Origin: Hippophae tibetana
Taxonomy: Eukaryota > Streptophyta > Magnoliopsida > Rosales > Elaeagnaceae
DNA: 64,000 nt
NCBI GenBank assembly: GCA_037013495.1
Contig: CM072812.1
Location: 72,051,340-72,115,339, forward strand
Direction: 5' to 3'
The notes below the pieces were generated by a model. It was not told where the DNA came from. It made no database searches and worked only from the letters and a program-made list of their open reading frames with translations. Both the position numbers and the translations under genes were made by a program. Shown one piece after another: positions 11,299-22,200 of this stretch (its first letter is position 1; each line of letters starts with the position of its first letter).

Positions 11299-13665
11299 TC
11301 ATGATGTTGTCATATGCTATTCAAGATCATCATAATATTCTCCCGATTCTTCTTGTAATGATATAATTTGAATAATGTGTTCTGCCCATTCTTCTCGTAA
11401 ATCATCAAAAAAATTCATATCATAGCCCGACTTGTTCCAATCAAAGAACTACATCTATTTAAATTGAAAATAAGAATATAATATCATGAATTCACAAAAA
11501 TAACTTATATATGTTAAAAATGTATATTGATAAAATAGATTACCACATCTTTAATTGAAATGTTGATATTTGTGATGATTTTGCTCATTAACTTCATGAC
11601 ATAGTAACCACACATGACTCCATCATTTTGTTAGGGAACCTAAAAAAAACAAGTGTACATGATTTTCCATTTTCGAACATCTTTATTATTCAATAATAAA
11701 ATTAATAAAATTATTAATAATTGCTTGTACATACCATAACTTTGTTTCATATAAGCTTATGAGATTTTTTAAAGGCAATGCCCTTACTCTTGTTCCACAA
11801 CTTCCATACCCTATCAAAGTTTAAAACGATTAGTTTTTTATTAAATATTACAAAGAACAATAGAAGAAAAATAGCTAGCTATAATTCTTACATTTCAACA
11901 ACTGATTTTGTATCTTTACTCAATTATATGGAAGCCGAGTCACATTACCAAACATAATTTCCATATAGATCAAGGATTATCAACATCCAATGATCATGGC
12001 CTTGTTCAAACTTTAGTCCCAAGGGATTATCAACTTCTAATTTTTGTTAAGTGTTAATTCCCTATCATATAATTGTTTAGCTCCGATGCTAACATGTTTC
12101 TCTTGATATTGATTGACAAATGAAGAATCATAGAATATTGCTAAATGTGATGAGTGATTAGCTTAAAGTCGATAATAACATGCCCTAAATAAAAAGAAAT
12201 GTATATATAAATAATTAGATAATATAAATATAATTATATATGTTCTATATAAATGAAAGTTATTTATTGATTGAGGTCTCACCTTGTCCACACTTGAATT
12301 ATACTTAAATCTATAATTTGATATTCAAACAGCTACAATATGTACTCGATCAATATATATGTTTGACCAATGTCTACACCAGAAATTTCTCTAGGAAGTG
12401 GCACAATCCATCCATCATTTATGCTAGTCTTGCTCACAACAATATTCATCAAAGAGCCAAGATTTCTGTGGAAGTTTATAGTATAATCATAACTATACTT
12501 TTTCCATGGATTTTTCTTGAATGACTTAGCACGCAATGATTTTCCACTAGATATAGATTTACTATAAGATACTTTCTTTGTATCTCTTAAATTTACCGCA
12601 TTTATTAATTCTGATATAATAGACTAAAGAAGAGGTATTGTATATGTTAGTAACAATAAAAGAATAATAATATAATAGAAGTAGTAAAAAAGTGTTATCT
12701 TAAGTAAAAAAATAGTACCAAATTTATCACAATTTGACTTGATGGCCAAGCCATGTATTGTCCAACCAGTTCTTGGACTATGGTATCATTAGAAGGCACA
12801 TGTAGTGGAAAATCATAGAGCAATGATTGATCAATTACTATTTGCCAATAATTTGGCAAATATTGATTATGAATCATTCGATCATTACTTAATTGTTGTA
12901 CCGTTCCAATAGAAACATTGTCTGCTGATGATGAATTTTTCAAAAAACATCTCATATTCTATAAAACATTTAAGCGTTATTTATAATAAATAAAATATAT
13001 AATAAAAAATAAAAATAATAGAGTATCTACATAAACTTTAAATCTTATCATAAATGATTCATCAAATAGAGGAGGACTCTCATGTGAGGTAGTTATTAGA
13101 AGGACATTCTCATCAAAACATTCATCATGATATGATGGATGGTAAGAATGCATAGATTTCATTGGAGATATTAAACCACTACCTAATTGCATCTGCATTC
13201 CTGGCATAAAGGGAGGACCAATAGGATGACTATATCCCATACATGATATAGGTTGGGCACCATGAGATTGCATGTATGTCATGACTAGCATGGATGGTTG
13301 CATGCTTGGCCAATAGGGCATGCCCTGAATGTAGTATGTTGTCATTCCTGACATGTGTTGTGATTGATATTCTTTTAAAGTGACAATCTCACTTAACATT
13401 GAGGCCTTAAAGGAGCTGTATTCTTCTTCAATTTTACAATATTTCTCCTTACTAACCATCTAAGGCTTTTGTTTTGGAATGTTAAAAAATTCCATATAAT
13501 CATCATATTGGCTTCCTCCCCTAACACGACCAAGATGTTTACGTTCAAGTGCATGATATATAGCATCTCTCCCTGGCTATTGTTTTTTGAACAGCTCTCT
13601 ACAAATAATAAAACAAACAAACATATCATACATTATTACATCAATTAGCAAAAATCATAAGGACT
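11299..13665 (-). pseudogene. CACTA ORF2 with Ulp1-type (C48) peptidase, left copy
   Basis: Minus-strand exons mirror the right copy. 13459-12977 begins MVSKEKYCKIEEEYSSFK and continues with a Met/Pro/Gly-rich segment (GMPYWPSMQPSML, then YSHPIGPPFMPGMQMQ) and SPPLFDESF. 12955-12695 contains GTVQQLSNDRMIHNQYLPN and ELVGQYMAWPSSQ. 12536-12333 contains KNPWKKYSYDYTINFHRN and LPREISGVDIGQTYILIEYIL. Then come degraded Ulp1 catalytic exons (about 12300-11299) ending near 11299. Family knowledge: many plant CACTA and related elements carry a Ulp1-like SUMO-protease domain next to the transposase gene; its role in transposition is unknown. Exon joints keep gt/ag introns that align with the right copy. 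Missing 5' exons and internal stops make it a pseudogene. Confidence 0.65.
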
Positions 13666-13668
13666 TTG

Positions 13669-13933
13669 TACGGATCATTCTACTATAAAATATCTTATGG
13701 CTAAGAAAGATGCAAAACCTAGATTGATTAGATGGATCCTCCTACTACAAGAATTTGATTTGGAGATCAAGGATAAGAAGGGAACCGAAAATCAAGTGGT
13801 TGATCATCTATCGAGATTGGAGTATAATAATGGAGCTGTGGACAAGACAATCATTGGTGAGACTTTTCCTGATGAGCGACTATTTTCCTTAGATTATAGA
13901 AGTGTGCCATGGTATGCAGACTATGTTAATTAG
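13669..13933 (+). pseudogene. Athila RNase H C-terminal piece (first copy)
   Basis: Starts inside the RNase H domain at 'tacggatcattc' (family Y-T-D-H-S). It continues with [30 protein letters not shown] and the VDHLSRLE end of the domain, then the linker [20 protein letters not shown] and a stop at 13931-13933. The same segment is present at 23079-23307 with about seven base differences. Its 5' side is fused to CACTA intron sequence. In an intact element it would continue into the integrase that follows directly in the same frame. Confidence 0.85.
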
Positions 13934-13945
13934 ATCGTAAGCAAT

Positions 13946-15174
13946 GTGCTCCCACCTGAAATGTCTTTCCAACAAAAGAAAATATTCTTACACGATGTTA
14001 AGTACTATTTATGGGATGAGCCTTACTTGTTTAAGCATTGTGTAGATCAAATTATCAGAAGGTGTGTCCCAAGGGAAGAAATTGAAAATATACTTAAACA
14101 TTGTCATTCTTCAGCATACGGAGGCCATTTTGGAAGAGAAAGAACATCAACTAAGGTTCTTCAATTTGGTTTTTACTGGCCAAATCTGTTTAAAGATGCA
14201 CATTTCTTTGTCTCACAATGTGGCAAGTGCCAAAGAGTTGGTAACATTTCTAAGAAACACGAGATGCCTCTAAACAATATTCTTGAGGTAGAAATATTTG
14301 ACGTCTGGGGAATTGATTTCATGGGGCCGTTTGTCTCTTCTTACAACAATCTCTACATTCTGGTTGCTATGGATTATGTTTCTAAGTGGGTAGAAGCAAT
14401 TCCCTTGCCTACCAATGGTTCCAAAATGGTGTTGAATTTTCTAAAGAAAAACATTTTTACTCGTTTTGGCACCCCAAGGGCAATCATAAGCGATGGGGGA
14501 ACTCATTTTTGCAACAAATCTTTTGATCCCTTCTTGCCAAATACGGTGTCACTCACAAGGTCGCAACTGCTTACCATCCTCAAACCAGTGGACAAGTTGA
14601 GATATCAAACAGAGAGGTTAAGAGGATTTTGGAGAAGACGGTAAATCCTTCAAGGAAGGATTGGTCTAAAAGGTTGAATGATGCACTCTGGGCATACCGA
14701 ACAGCATATAAGACACCCATTGGGATGTCCCCATATCGATTAGTGTTTGGGAAAGCTTGTCATCTCCCGATTGAATTAGAGCACCATGCGTATTGGGCTA
14801 TCAAGAATTTAAATTTTGATTTAGGAGTCGCTGGCGAAAAACGTCTCCTACAACTCAATGAGATGGACGAGATTCGTTTACACACATATGAAAATGCTGA
14901 GATTTATAAGGAAAAAACGAAGAGGTGGCATGACAACAAAATCTTGCATCGACACTTTGAACCAGGACAGAAAGAACTGCTCTTCAACTCTCGTTTGAAG
15001 TTCTTCTCAGGAAAACTGAAATCTAAGTGGTCAGGGCCTTTCATTATTACCAAAGTACACCCATATGGGGCTGTTGAGATTAAAGGTGAAGAATCGCAAA
15101 ACAGTTTCCATGTGAACGGGCAAAGACTCAAACATTATTGGGGGGTGACATTAATCGTCAAAATTCCACCATTT
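13946..15174 (+). pseudogene. Athila integrase (frameshifted)
   Basis: Joins viral cDNA to the host chromosome. The HHCC zinc-binding domain is visible: H and H in ILKHCHSSAYGGHFGRE, then CGKC in VSQCGKCQRVG. The catalytic core follows with the first Asp in WGIDFMGPF and the second in IISDGGTHF. A frameshift at about 14525 (in ttttgatccc) ends the first frame at 14644. Reading on in the other frame restores [20 protein letters not shown] and the catalytic Glu in [10 protein letters not shown]. The C-terminal part has [20 protein letters not shown] and a SH3-like tail ([20 protein letters not shown]). An upstream stop at 13931 and this frameshift inactivate it. The open frame of 14629-15564 runs on past the family end, so 15175-15564 is probably 3' non-coding sequence. 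Confidence 0.85.
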
Positions 15175-15454
15175 TCTTATCTGATCCAACCTAAAGCAAG
15201 GAAAAAGGCAATCAAGCTGATGACTCTAAATCAAGCGCTTCTTAAGAGGCAACCCATATGTTTTAATTTTTATTTATTTGTTTATTGTCTTTTAGAACAT
15301 GTAGTAGTTGCATATTTCTTCATGCTGTTATTTTGTTTTGATAGGTGCAAATCGAAGGAGGTAAAACGATTTTGGAATTCAATCTCACAAGTCAACTCAC
15401 CATTCAGGGAAGTTTCTTTTAAAACATCTCCTTTGTTCTTTAAATTTCCACATA

Positions 15455-15484
15455 TTGGGGACAATGTGCATATTAAGTTTGGGG
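15455..15484 (+). promoter_or_regulatory. Conserved GGGGACAATG...TTAAGTTTGGGG motif downstream of pol
   Basis: The motif has the parts ttggggacaatg then ttaagtttgggg. A similar GGGGACAATG...AAGTTTGGGGG string recurs in plant Athila/Tat-like elements just after pol, and the second half repeats as the PPT-like string at 16849-16863. It may act as an extra polypurine-like priming site or an RNA signal; that role is inference. Degenerate versions occur inverted in the LARD at 47111-47130 and 48221-48261. Confidence 0.45.
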
Positions 15485-15987
15485 TGTTGAGATTAAACTT
15501 ATTGGAAATATTGCTTGATGTTGTTGCTTGTCTAGTTTTGTTTGTTTGGTTGATCGAACATTAGAAGATATTTTGCGTTTAATGGTGATCTAATTTTTGT
15601 TATGTTATTTCTTCATTTTAAGTAATACCTAACTCCTTGAAAAATTCGAATATTGTCTAAGCGATGAATAATTTTTACACATGTTTCATTTTTACAAGAA
15701 TAAATATTTATGAGCACTAGTCTTGATTTTTGAGTTGCTATGATAATTTAGAGAAGGTTTATGTAAGTATGGAATTCGATTGATATTTATGGTGTCACAG
15801 TTTTTAGAATTTATTTGATTTTCTCTTGAGGCGAAATTATAGATAACATTTAATTTAGAAAATGATTTAGGCCTTCTTTGGATCGTTTGAGCCTTTCTAT
15901 CTACATTCACATGTTTTATCCATAGTATACCCTTTTGAGCTTCAAAGTCTATATATATTTTTATCTCATTTCAAAAGCCTACTCAAA

Positions 15988-15988
<1 letters not shown>

Positions 15989-16028
<40 letters not shown>
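15989..16028. repeat. (TA)n(TG)n microsatellite
   Basis: A short TA run passes into about 14 TG units, ending at 'ggagata'. It lies in the 3' non-coding part of the Athila block. Confidence 0.9.
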
Positions 16029-16029
<1 letters not shown>

Positions 16030-16110
16030 AGATACATCTCTTGTTCTTATCTCACTAACATGTGACAATTGTTAGTAAATATTTAATGATATATCAAAAA
16101 AAAGAATACT

Positions 16111-16354
16111 AAAAAAACAAAAAAAACAAAAAAAACAAAAAAAACAAAAAAAAACAAAAAAAACAAAAAAAACAAAAAAAACAAAAAAAACAAAAAAAAC
16201 AAAAAAAACAAAAAAAACAAAAAAAACAAAAAAAACAAAAAAAACAAAAAAAACAAAAAAAACAAAAAAAACAAAAAAACAAAAAAAACAAAAAAAACAA
16301 AAAAAACAAAAAAAAACAAAAAAAACAAAAAAAAACAAAAAAAACAAAAAAAAA
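16111..16354. repeat. (AAAAAAAC)n tandem array, about 30 units
   Basis: A nearly perfect array of A-runs of 6-9 separated by single C residues, unit about 8 bp, total about 244 bp. Length variation among units suggests replication slippage. It sits between the Athila integrase and the LTR. Confidence 0.95.
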
Positions 16355-16848
16355 GGTTATTGTATGTGATGTTGAATCCCAAATTGGAAAGTATTTATTG
16401 TGATGATAGAAGATCTCTTGTTTCAATCCTAAAATGGTGTTTAGGAAAATTGAGCTAAATATATCTTTTATCCTACCTTTACCTAAGCCATACATTACAA
16501 ACTTAATAAAGTCCTATTGATTTTTGGTTGTGTTTGTCTACATTAGTGGAGAGAGAAATGAAAAATAAACGTATGAGATTTGTGATTTCATTAAAATCTG
16601 TTTGATTTTATATTTGCATAAACTGATCCGGATTGCATGTGATGAAATATGAAAAGACTTTACACACACATTACAATTCATTGTGAGTGGAATATATTTT
16701 TAAATTGATTTTGATACTTAGATAAAATTCTTTTATTTCTTTGAGTTATGTAATTTAGAATGAGTAAAAAGAAATATTTGGTAAATCACTATTTTAAATG
16801 CAGTTATCTTTGTTTTATTTCTTTCCTTTTGCTCGAGTACTAGCAAAA

Positions 16849-16863
16849 ACTTAAGTTTGGGGT
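16849..16863 (+). promoter_or_regulatory. Polypurine-tract-like site before the LTR
   Basis: acttaagtttggggt directly precedes the LTR start TGTTGATAATTG, the position where plus-strand priming occurs in Ty3/gypsy elements. It is not a pure purine run, but AAGTTTGGGG in this position is usual for the lineage. It marks the LTR that follows as a genuine 3' LTR of the integrase-bearing part to its left. Confidence 0.55.
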
Positions 16864-16999
16864 TGTTGATAATTGTATTTTATATAGTTATTTTCATTTA
16901 TTTTATTAATTATAATTGCTATATTCTTTACAGTTTTTAGTTAATTCTAGTTTAATAAATTAGTATTTACTGTTTTTTTATAAATTTTAATAAAATTAA

Positions 17000-17260
17000 A
17001 CAATTTGTATCGAAAACGTACTTAATTGCAAATTTGTGTCCCAAAATATAATTTCAAATAAAAGAGTGTTTAATTGCAATTTATAAAAGTCGAAAATATA
17101 ATTTAAATTAAAATCGGGCTTAATTTTAATTATTAAAAGTTTAAAAAAAATTAATTTAAATTAGAAAAGGGCTTAACTGCAATTAAAGAAAGTGTACAAA
17201 TTAATTTGAATTAAATTTGTGGGTCCAAATGTAATTAATAAAAAATTGAATTTCTGCGTA
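17000..17260 (+). repeat. Degenerate tandem repeats of about 50 bp in U3
   Basis: Several successive units share the pattern (g)ggcttaa.t.caatta..aaaagt..aaaatataattt.aaatta. The same units occur in the LTR at about 53540-53790 and begin the truncated LTR at 23308. They may be expanded enhancer or spacer sequence. Confidence 0.5.
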
Positions 17261-17627
17261 GGAGAAGAGCCACTCGCGCTATTCACAACGCCCAACACAC
17301 ACTGCTCGATCATCCCATCAACGGTCAAGATTTGGCGCGTGAAATTCAGACGCAACAAAAGCGAGTGGGTTGGGAAGCCCAGAAGCGTGCAGCTCGACAC
17401 ACGTGGGGCCCACTGGCTGCGCAGACTGGCGTGCAGGGTGGGACCCACATGTCGGCTGCACAGAATTTCCCCGAGGCACATCGCTCACCGTTGGATCAGT
17501 TGAACGGTCCCGATTGAAGCACGTGGAACCAAGCTATAGCGCACCGAGCCGCTCGTCGACAAAATCCCATGCGACGCGCTTAATCCAAGCAGCGTGTACC
17601 CACGCATTTCAAAGACAAAGAAGCAGC

Positions 17628-17852
17628 CACGTGTCTCCTAAATATTACAGCCAATAACATGACGTCACGTGGCGTGTATTTGGTGAAATAAAAATGCAGA
17701 AACGGCGCCCACTTCCAACCGTTGAAACGCTTCAATGTGGGAAAATCACGTACGTTGTGGTCCATCCTTTTCCATGCGCCCGACCTATCCATCCAATGAA
17801 AAGCTTCCACGTGTCTCTGAATTTCTCACAGCCAATCACATGGTGACACGTG
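17628..17852 (+). promoter_or_regulatory. Duplicated ABRE / CCAAT / ABRE module in Athila U3
   Basis: CACGTGTC at 17628-17635, CCAAT at 17651-17655, and TGACGTCA overlapping CACGTG at 17660-17671 form a first module. CACGTGTC at 17808-17815, CCAAT at 17832-17836 and GACACGTG at 17845-17852 form a second. In the second, the two outer 8-mers are exact inverted copies around the CCAAT box. ACGTGTC is the known core of plant ABA-response elements (bZIP sites), CACGTG is the G-box, and CCAAT binds NF-Y. The modules lie about 140-360 bp upstream of the TATA box. Stress or ABA responsiveness of the LTR is inference. Confidence 0.6.
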
Positions 17853-17989
17853 CAATGCGTGAAAAAAAAAATCAGAAACGCGCAGAATGGTTTTCACGCG
17901 TGGTGTTATTTTAATTCCCCATTTATTTTTGCCCCCCACTAATAAAAAAAGAATAATAATAATAAAAAAGAATAATTGGAAAGTGGGGA

Positions 17990-17998
17990 TATATATTA
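17990..17998 (+). promoter_or_regulatory. TATA box of the Athila LTR
   Basis: TATATATTA follows a CCCC-rich stretch and 'aagtgggga', about 30-40 bp upstream of a pyrimidine-rich leader (gttcttcttcttttc). The truncated LTR has TATATTTTA at 24113-24121, and the diverged LTR has TATAAATA at 54496-54503, in the same context. Confidence 0.55.
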
Positions 17999-19030
17999 CG
18001 CGGAAAAAAAAATCATTTACGCGTTTTTGGGGTTGGAGAGTTCTTCTTCTTTTCATTTTTAATTTTCAGCACAGAGTTTTCTCTCGTTTTTCATTTTTTG
18101 TCTCTTGAGAATTTTCTCATTTTTCCTCTCTACGTGTCTGGTTTAACACGCAGAATGTCTTATTTTGACATTTTTGTGTGTATTATCTTAGGGAATTACA
18201 GAGAAAGAAGTTAACGAAGAAGAAGGAAAGGGAAGAAATTATTTTTCATTGAGGAATCGTGAAAGAGTTTTTGCTAACCCATTTTCTTTTAATTTTTGTT
18301 TCTCTGCAATTTTTTATTTTTGTGGTGTTGTAATTTTGATTTCTGCTATGAACTAATCTATTTGTTCTAGGATTGCAGTGTAGCGTAAATTATGAAACTA
18401 GAATTAATTATTTTTGAATGATTTGTGGAACTGTTTTAAGTTGTTTATTTTATCTGTTTTTAATGCTTTTAATTATCGGAAGATTAATTAACTGATATGT
18501 GGCACTTAAATAAACTTGAAAAAGGAATTTTTGTGTGTTGCTCGGGATAAAATAACGTATATACATAAGGGATAGAAATATACTTTTATTGTATGTGTAA
18601 CTTTTTGAAAACTCAGAACTTAATAAATCTGGTTGAATTTAATTCCTATAGGAATATAGTGAATCATTTTAACTGGATGTGTCTGTATGGAGCTTGAAAG
18701 AGATATATGGATAAATTAGAAATTCTTGGTTAACAACTTAAAACATGAGAGCATAAATCAAGAGAGAATAAAATATTCAAGTGAATTAATTTGGGTAAAC
18801 TGCAATCCTAGAATTTTCATAAAAATTGTTAAAAAGGAAAAAAATTATTAATTAAGTCAAACTGCATAAAATTATTGATTGTTTGAATAAAATCAGGTTT
18901 AAATAATTTTAGTAATTAACAAGAGTTGGTAACATTTCTCTGTGGGAACGATAATTTATTTATCATATTATTACTTGTGACCGTGTATACTTGCACATTT
19001 TTATGTTTTGCAAAATAGATAACAAGTTTT

Positions 19031-19048
19031 TGGCGCCGTTGCCGGGGA
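19031..19048 (+). promoter_or_regulatory. Primer-binding site, Athila type
   Basis: TGGCGCCGTTGCCGGGGA lies six bases after the LTR end (AACA agtttt). It matches the PBS described for Athila elements, usually assigned to tRNA-Asp. It shows that the sequence to its right is the 5' internal part of the element. Confidence 0.85.
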
Positions 19049-19263
19049 ATTGTTTTACTATTTTCATTGTTGATACTAATACCAATTAATCTGATTTTAG
19101 TTCAAAAAAAAATTAAAAATAAATAAATAAATTATATTTGGTTTTATTGCTTACGGTTATTTTCTTAGATTTGTGTGTTTATTTATGTTTTTATTTTTTT
19201 TATTTTTATTGTTATTTTATTGGATTTATTTATTTCTTATTTCTTGTTAGATTTTTGGATTAA

Positions 19264-22200
19264 GTGAAACGTTGTATGCGACGCATAAGAAATCTTGACA
19301 TAGTTCCTTTAGATCTAGAAATCCATAGAACTATTTTGAATTTAAAGAAAAATAATAAACAAGATACCTTAGAACATCTAGTTATGGATCATGAAATTCC
19401 AGAAGTAGAAGAACCAAAATCCTTAAGAGATTATGCAGTGCCTATGGTTGGCGGCATTCATTCAAGCATAAGAAGACCATCAATTCAAGCTAATAATTTT
19501 GAAATTAAGCCTGCAATAATTCATATGATTCAAACTTCGGTTAAATTTGGAGGTTTACCCCATGATGATCCAAACTCCCATATTGCAAACTTTCTAGAGA
19601 TTTGTGACACTTTTAGGCATAATGGAGTCACTGATGATGCTATTCGGGTGAGACTTTTTCCTTTTTCACTTAGGAAAAAGGCTAAAAATTGGTTGAATTC
19701 ATTACCATGTGGATCTATCACTACTTGGGAGGATTTGGCACAAAAATATTTGGCCAAATACTTTCCACCGGCAAAGACTGCACGGATGAGGAATGAAATC
19801 ACCATTTTTATGCAGTTTGACTCAGAATCATTATATGAAGCTTGGGAGAGGTACAAGAAGCTACTTAGAAGATGTCCTCACCATGGATTACCGAAGTGGC
19901 TTCAAGTTCAAACATTTTATAATAGTTTGATGGGTCAAACCAGAAACATGATTGACGCTGCAGCAGGTGGTGCTCTAATGGGGAAATCAATTGATGAAGC
20001 TTACAACTTATTAGAGGAAATGGCTTCAAATAGTTATGAGTGGCCATCAAAGAGGATGTTGCCTAAGAAAGCAGTTGGAATTCATGAGATTGATGTTATG
20101 ACCGCTTTAACTGCACAAGTATCCGCTTTAGTGAAAAAGATGGATACCATGGGTGTCCATTCTATTCAGAGTCCTTTTGTGGCATGTGAAATTTGCAATG
20201 GAAATCATGCCAGTGAGAGATGTCCTCATAATGCTGAATCTGTCAATTTTGTTTCCAATTATAATAGGAATCAAAACAATCCCTATTCCAACACTTACAA
20301 TCCAGGATGGAAGAATCACCCTAATTTTTCTTGGAGTAATAATCAAGGCCAATCATCTTCTATGAAGCCCACTCATCCTCCAGATTTTCATAATCAAGTC
20401 CCACAACAAGAGAGAAAGCCTTCATTGGAAGATATGTTTGCTCAATACATGGCTAAGAATGAGACTATTCTCCAGAATCAGGCAACATCTATTAGAAATC
20501 TCAAAGTTCAATTGGGTCAACTAGCTACTGTTGTCAACAACCGCCCTCAAGGAGCTTTACCTAGTGATACCGAAGTCAATCCAAAAGGTGAAGGAAAAGA
20601 GCATTGTAAAGTAGTTACATTGAAAAGTGGAAAAGAGTTAGAAGAAATACACAAGCCCATTTCTCCGCCAACTCTTATTGTTGAAGCTATTGACCCAGAA
20701 AAACAAGAAAAAGCTAATAAAAGGGTCGAAGAGAATGAATTAACAGAGAATCCTTTAAAAAAACCATTTTCAGATAATCTCATGCCTTATAATCCACCAA
20801 TTCCATTTCCTCAGCGCTTCCACAAGCAAAAGTTGGATAAACAGTTCTCCAAGTTTCTTGAAGTATTTAAGAAACTTCATATTAACATTCCTTTTGCTGA
20901 TGCATTGGAGAAAATACCCAGTTATGTGAAATTTATGAAAGACATTTTGTCTAAGAAGAGAAGGTTAGGTGATTTTGAGACAGTTGCTCTCACAGAGGAG
21001 TGTAGTGCCATTCTTCAGAAGAAGCTACCACCTAAGCTGAATGATCCAGGAAGTTTTACCATTCCTTGTACTATTGGTGAGAAATTTTTGGTAGAGCTCT
21101 GTGCGATCTAGGCGCAAGCATTAATTTAATGCCACTATCCATCTATCAGAGACTTGGATTAGGAGAAGCACAACCGACCATTATGACTCTTCAACTTGTA
21201 GATAGGTCGTTGAAACACCCAATAGGCATTATAGAGGATGTGCTTGTCAAGGTTGACAAGTTTATCTTTCCTACAGATTTCATAATTCTTGACATGGAGG
21301 AAGATAAAGAGATTCCTATTATTCTCGGGAGACCATTTTTAGCAACTGGTAGGACTTTGATTGATGTTCAAAAAGGAGAGCTCACCATGAGAGTTCAAGA
21401 CTAAGAGGTAACTTTCAATGTCTTTAAAGCTATGAAATTTCCAAGAGAATCTGATGATTGCTTTAGAGTTGACATGGTAAATGCTTTAGTTGAAAGCAAT
21501 TTCAGGGAAAATTTGAGTACTGATGCTTTGGAACTTGCACTTGTGAATGACAATATTATTGATAACTTTGATTCTCTTGAATATCTCAAGTTACTTGAAG
21601 CATCTCCATAACTCTTTAGTCCTCAAGCTGAAGAAGAGGCATCACAAGTTGTAACACCGCCTAAGTTTACCTATGTGAAGCCATCTATGGAACAAAAACC
21701 ACTATTAGAGCTTAAGCCATTGCCTAACCATTTGAGGTATGCTTATTTGGGTGAAATGTCCACCATGCCTGTGATTATTTCAGCATCTCTAGATGAAGAT
21801 CAAGAAAAGAAGTTGTTAAGAGTGTTGAGAAATTACAAGCTAGCATTAGGGTTGTTTATAGCTGACATTAAAGGAATTAGCCCTTCACTATGCATGCACA
21901 AGATCTTGTTTGAGGAAGATTTCAAGCCTACTATTGAGCATCAACGTCGTCTGAATCCAATCATGAAGGAGGTAGTAAAAGATGAGATCATTAAGTGGTT
22001 AGATGCAGGTATTATCTATCCCATTTCAGATAGCTCTTGGGTCAGCCCAATTCATTGTGTTCCGAAGAAAGGAGGAATTACAGTGGAGGCTAATAGCAAC
22101 AATGAGCTGATTCCCACAAGGAAAGTGACGGGTTGGCGGGTATGCATGGATTATCGGAAGCTCAACAAGGCCACTCGAAAGGATCATTTTCCTCTTCCAT

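Larger units (their letters stand above)
10385..13665 (-). mobile_element. CACTA (En/Spm) fragment, left copy, 3' part
   Basis: This segment is a reverse-complement relative of 27110-30340. Matches include the ORF2 exons and introns, the Ulp1-like exon, the 3' UTR and subterminal sequence. Truncation at the right end is sharp. Minus-strand intron sequence corresponding to 27110 in the other copy stops at about 13665, where Athila RNase H sequence begins. The left end fades at about 10385 next to the hAT relic, with no TIR seen. Compared with the right copy it lacks the expanded 21-bp repeat and keeps a longer duplicated 3' exon (10421-10815 and 11147-11521). Confidence 0.75.
15565..16849 (+). 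other. Athila 3' non-coding region (no env-like ORF seen)
   Basis: Between integrase and LTR, Athila elements may carry an env-like ORF. Here 15565-16849 has none. It contains a (TA)n(TG)n microsatellite, a (AAAAAAAC)n array and AT-rich sequence. The minus-strand frames over the array (16072-16495) translate only to F/V/C/L repeats and are not genes. Confidence 0.6.
16864..19024 (+). repeat. Complete Athila LTR (about 2.16 kb)
   Basis: Starts TGTTGATAATTG after the PPT and ends AGATAACA just before 'agtttt' and the PBS. It is therefore bounded as a 3' LTR on the left and as a 5' LTR on the right. Regions: an AT-rich 5' part with about 45-55-bp degenerate repeats (to about 17260); a GC- and CpG-rich enhancer-like part with CACGTG/ACGTGTC and CCAAT boxes (17270-17930); a TATA box near 17990; a transcribed R/U5 part ending with the GTGGGAACGATAA and ACTTGTGACCGTG block. 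A second, truncated copy is at 23308-25075 and a diverged relative at 53403-55393. Confidence 0.85.

Noticed and set aside
14904-15464. Minus-strand frames opposite the integrase
   Set aside because: Shadows of the integrase coding frame and its 3' region.
16111-16354. Regular repeat array considered as a CRISPR-like array
   Set aside because: The unit is 8 bp with no spacers, in a eukaryotic retrotransposon. A simple tandem repeat.
16072-16495. Three overlapping minus-strand frames of Phe/Val/Cys/Leu repeats
   Set aside because: They are translations of the (AAAAAAAC)n array and its edges; all frames stay open because the repeat has no stop. Not a membrane protein gene.
17173-17810. Several long frames on both strands in the CpG-rich LTR part (also 23316-24138)
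   Set aside because: The frames overlap on opposite strands, translations are Arg/Ser/Cys/His-rich without domains, and they lie in U3 regulatory sequence. They are open because the region is GC-rich.
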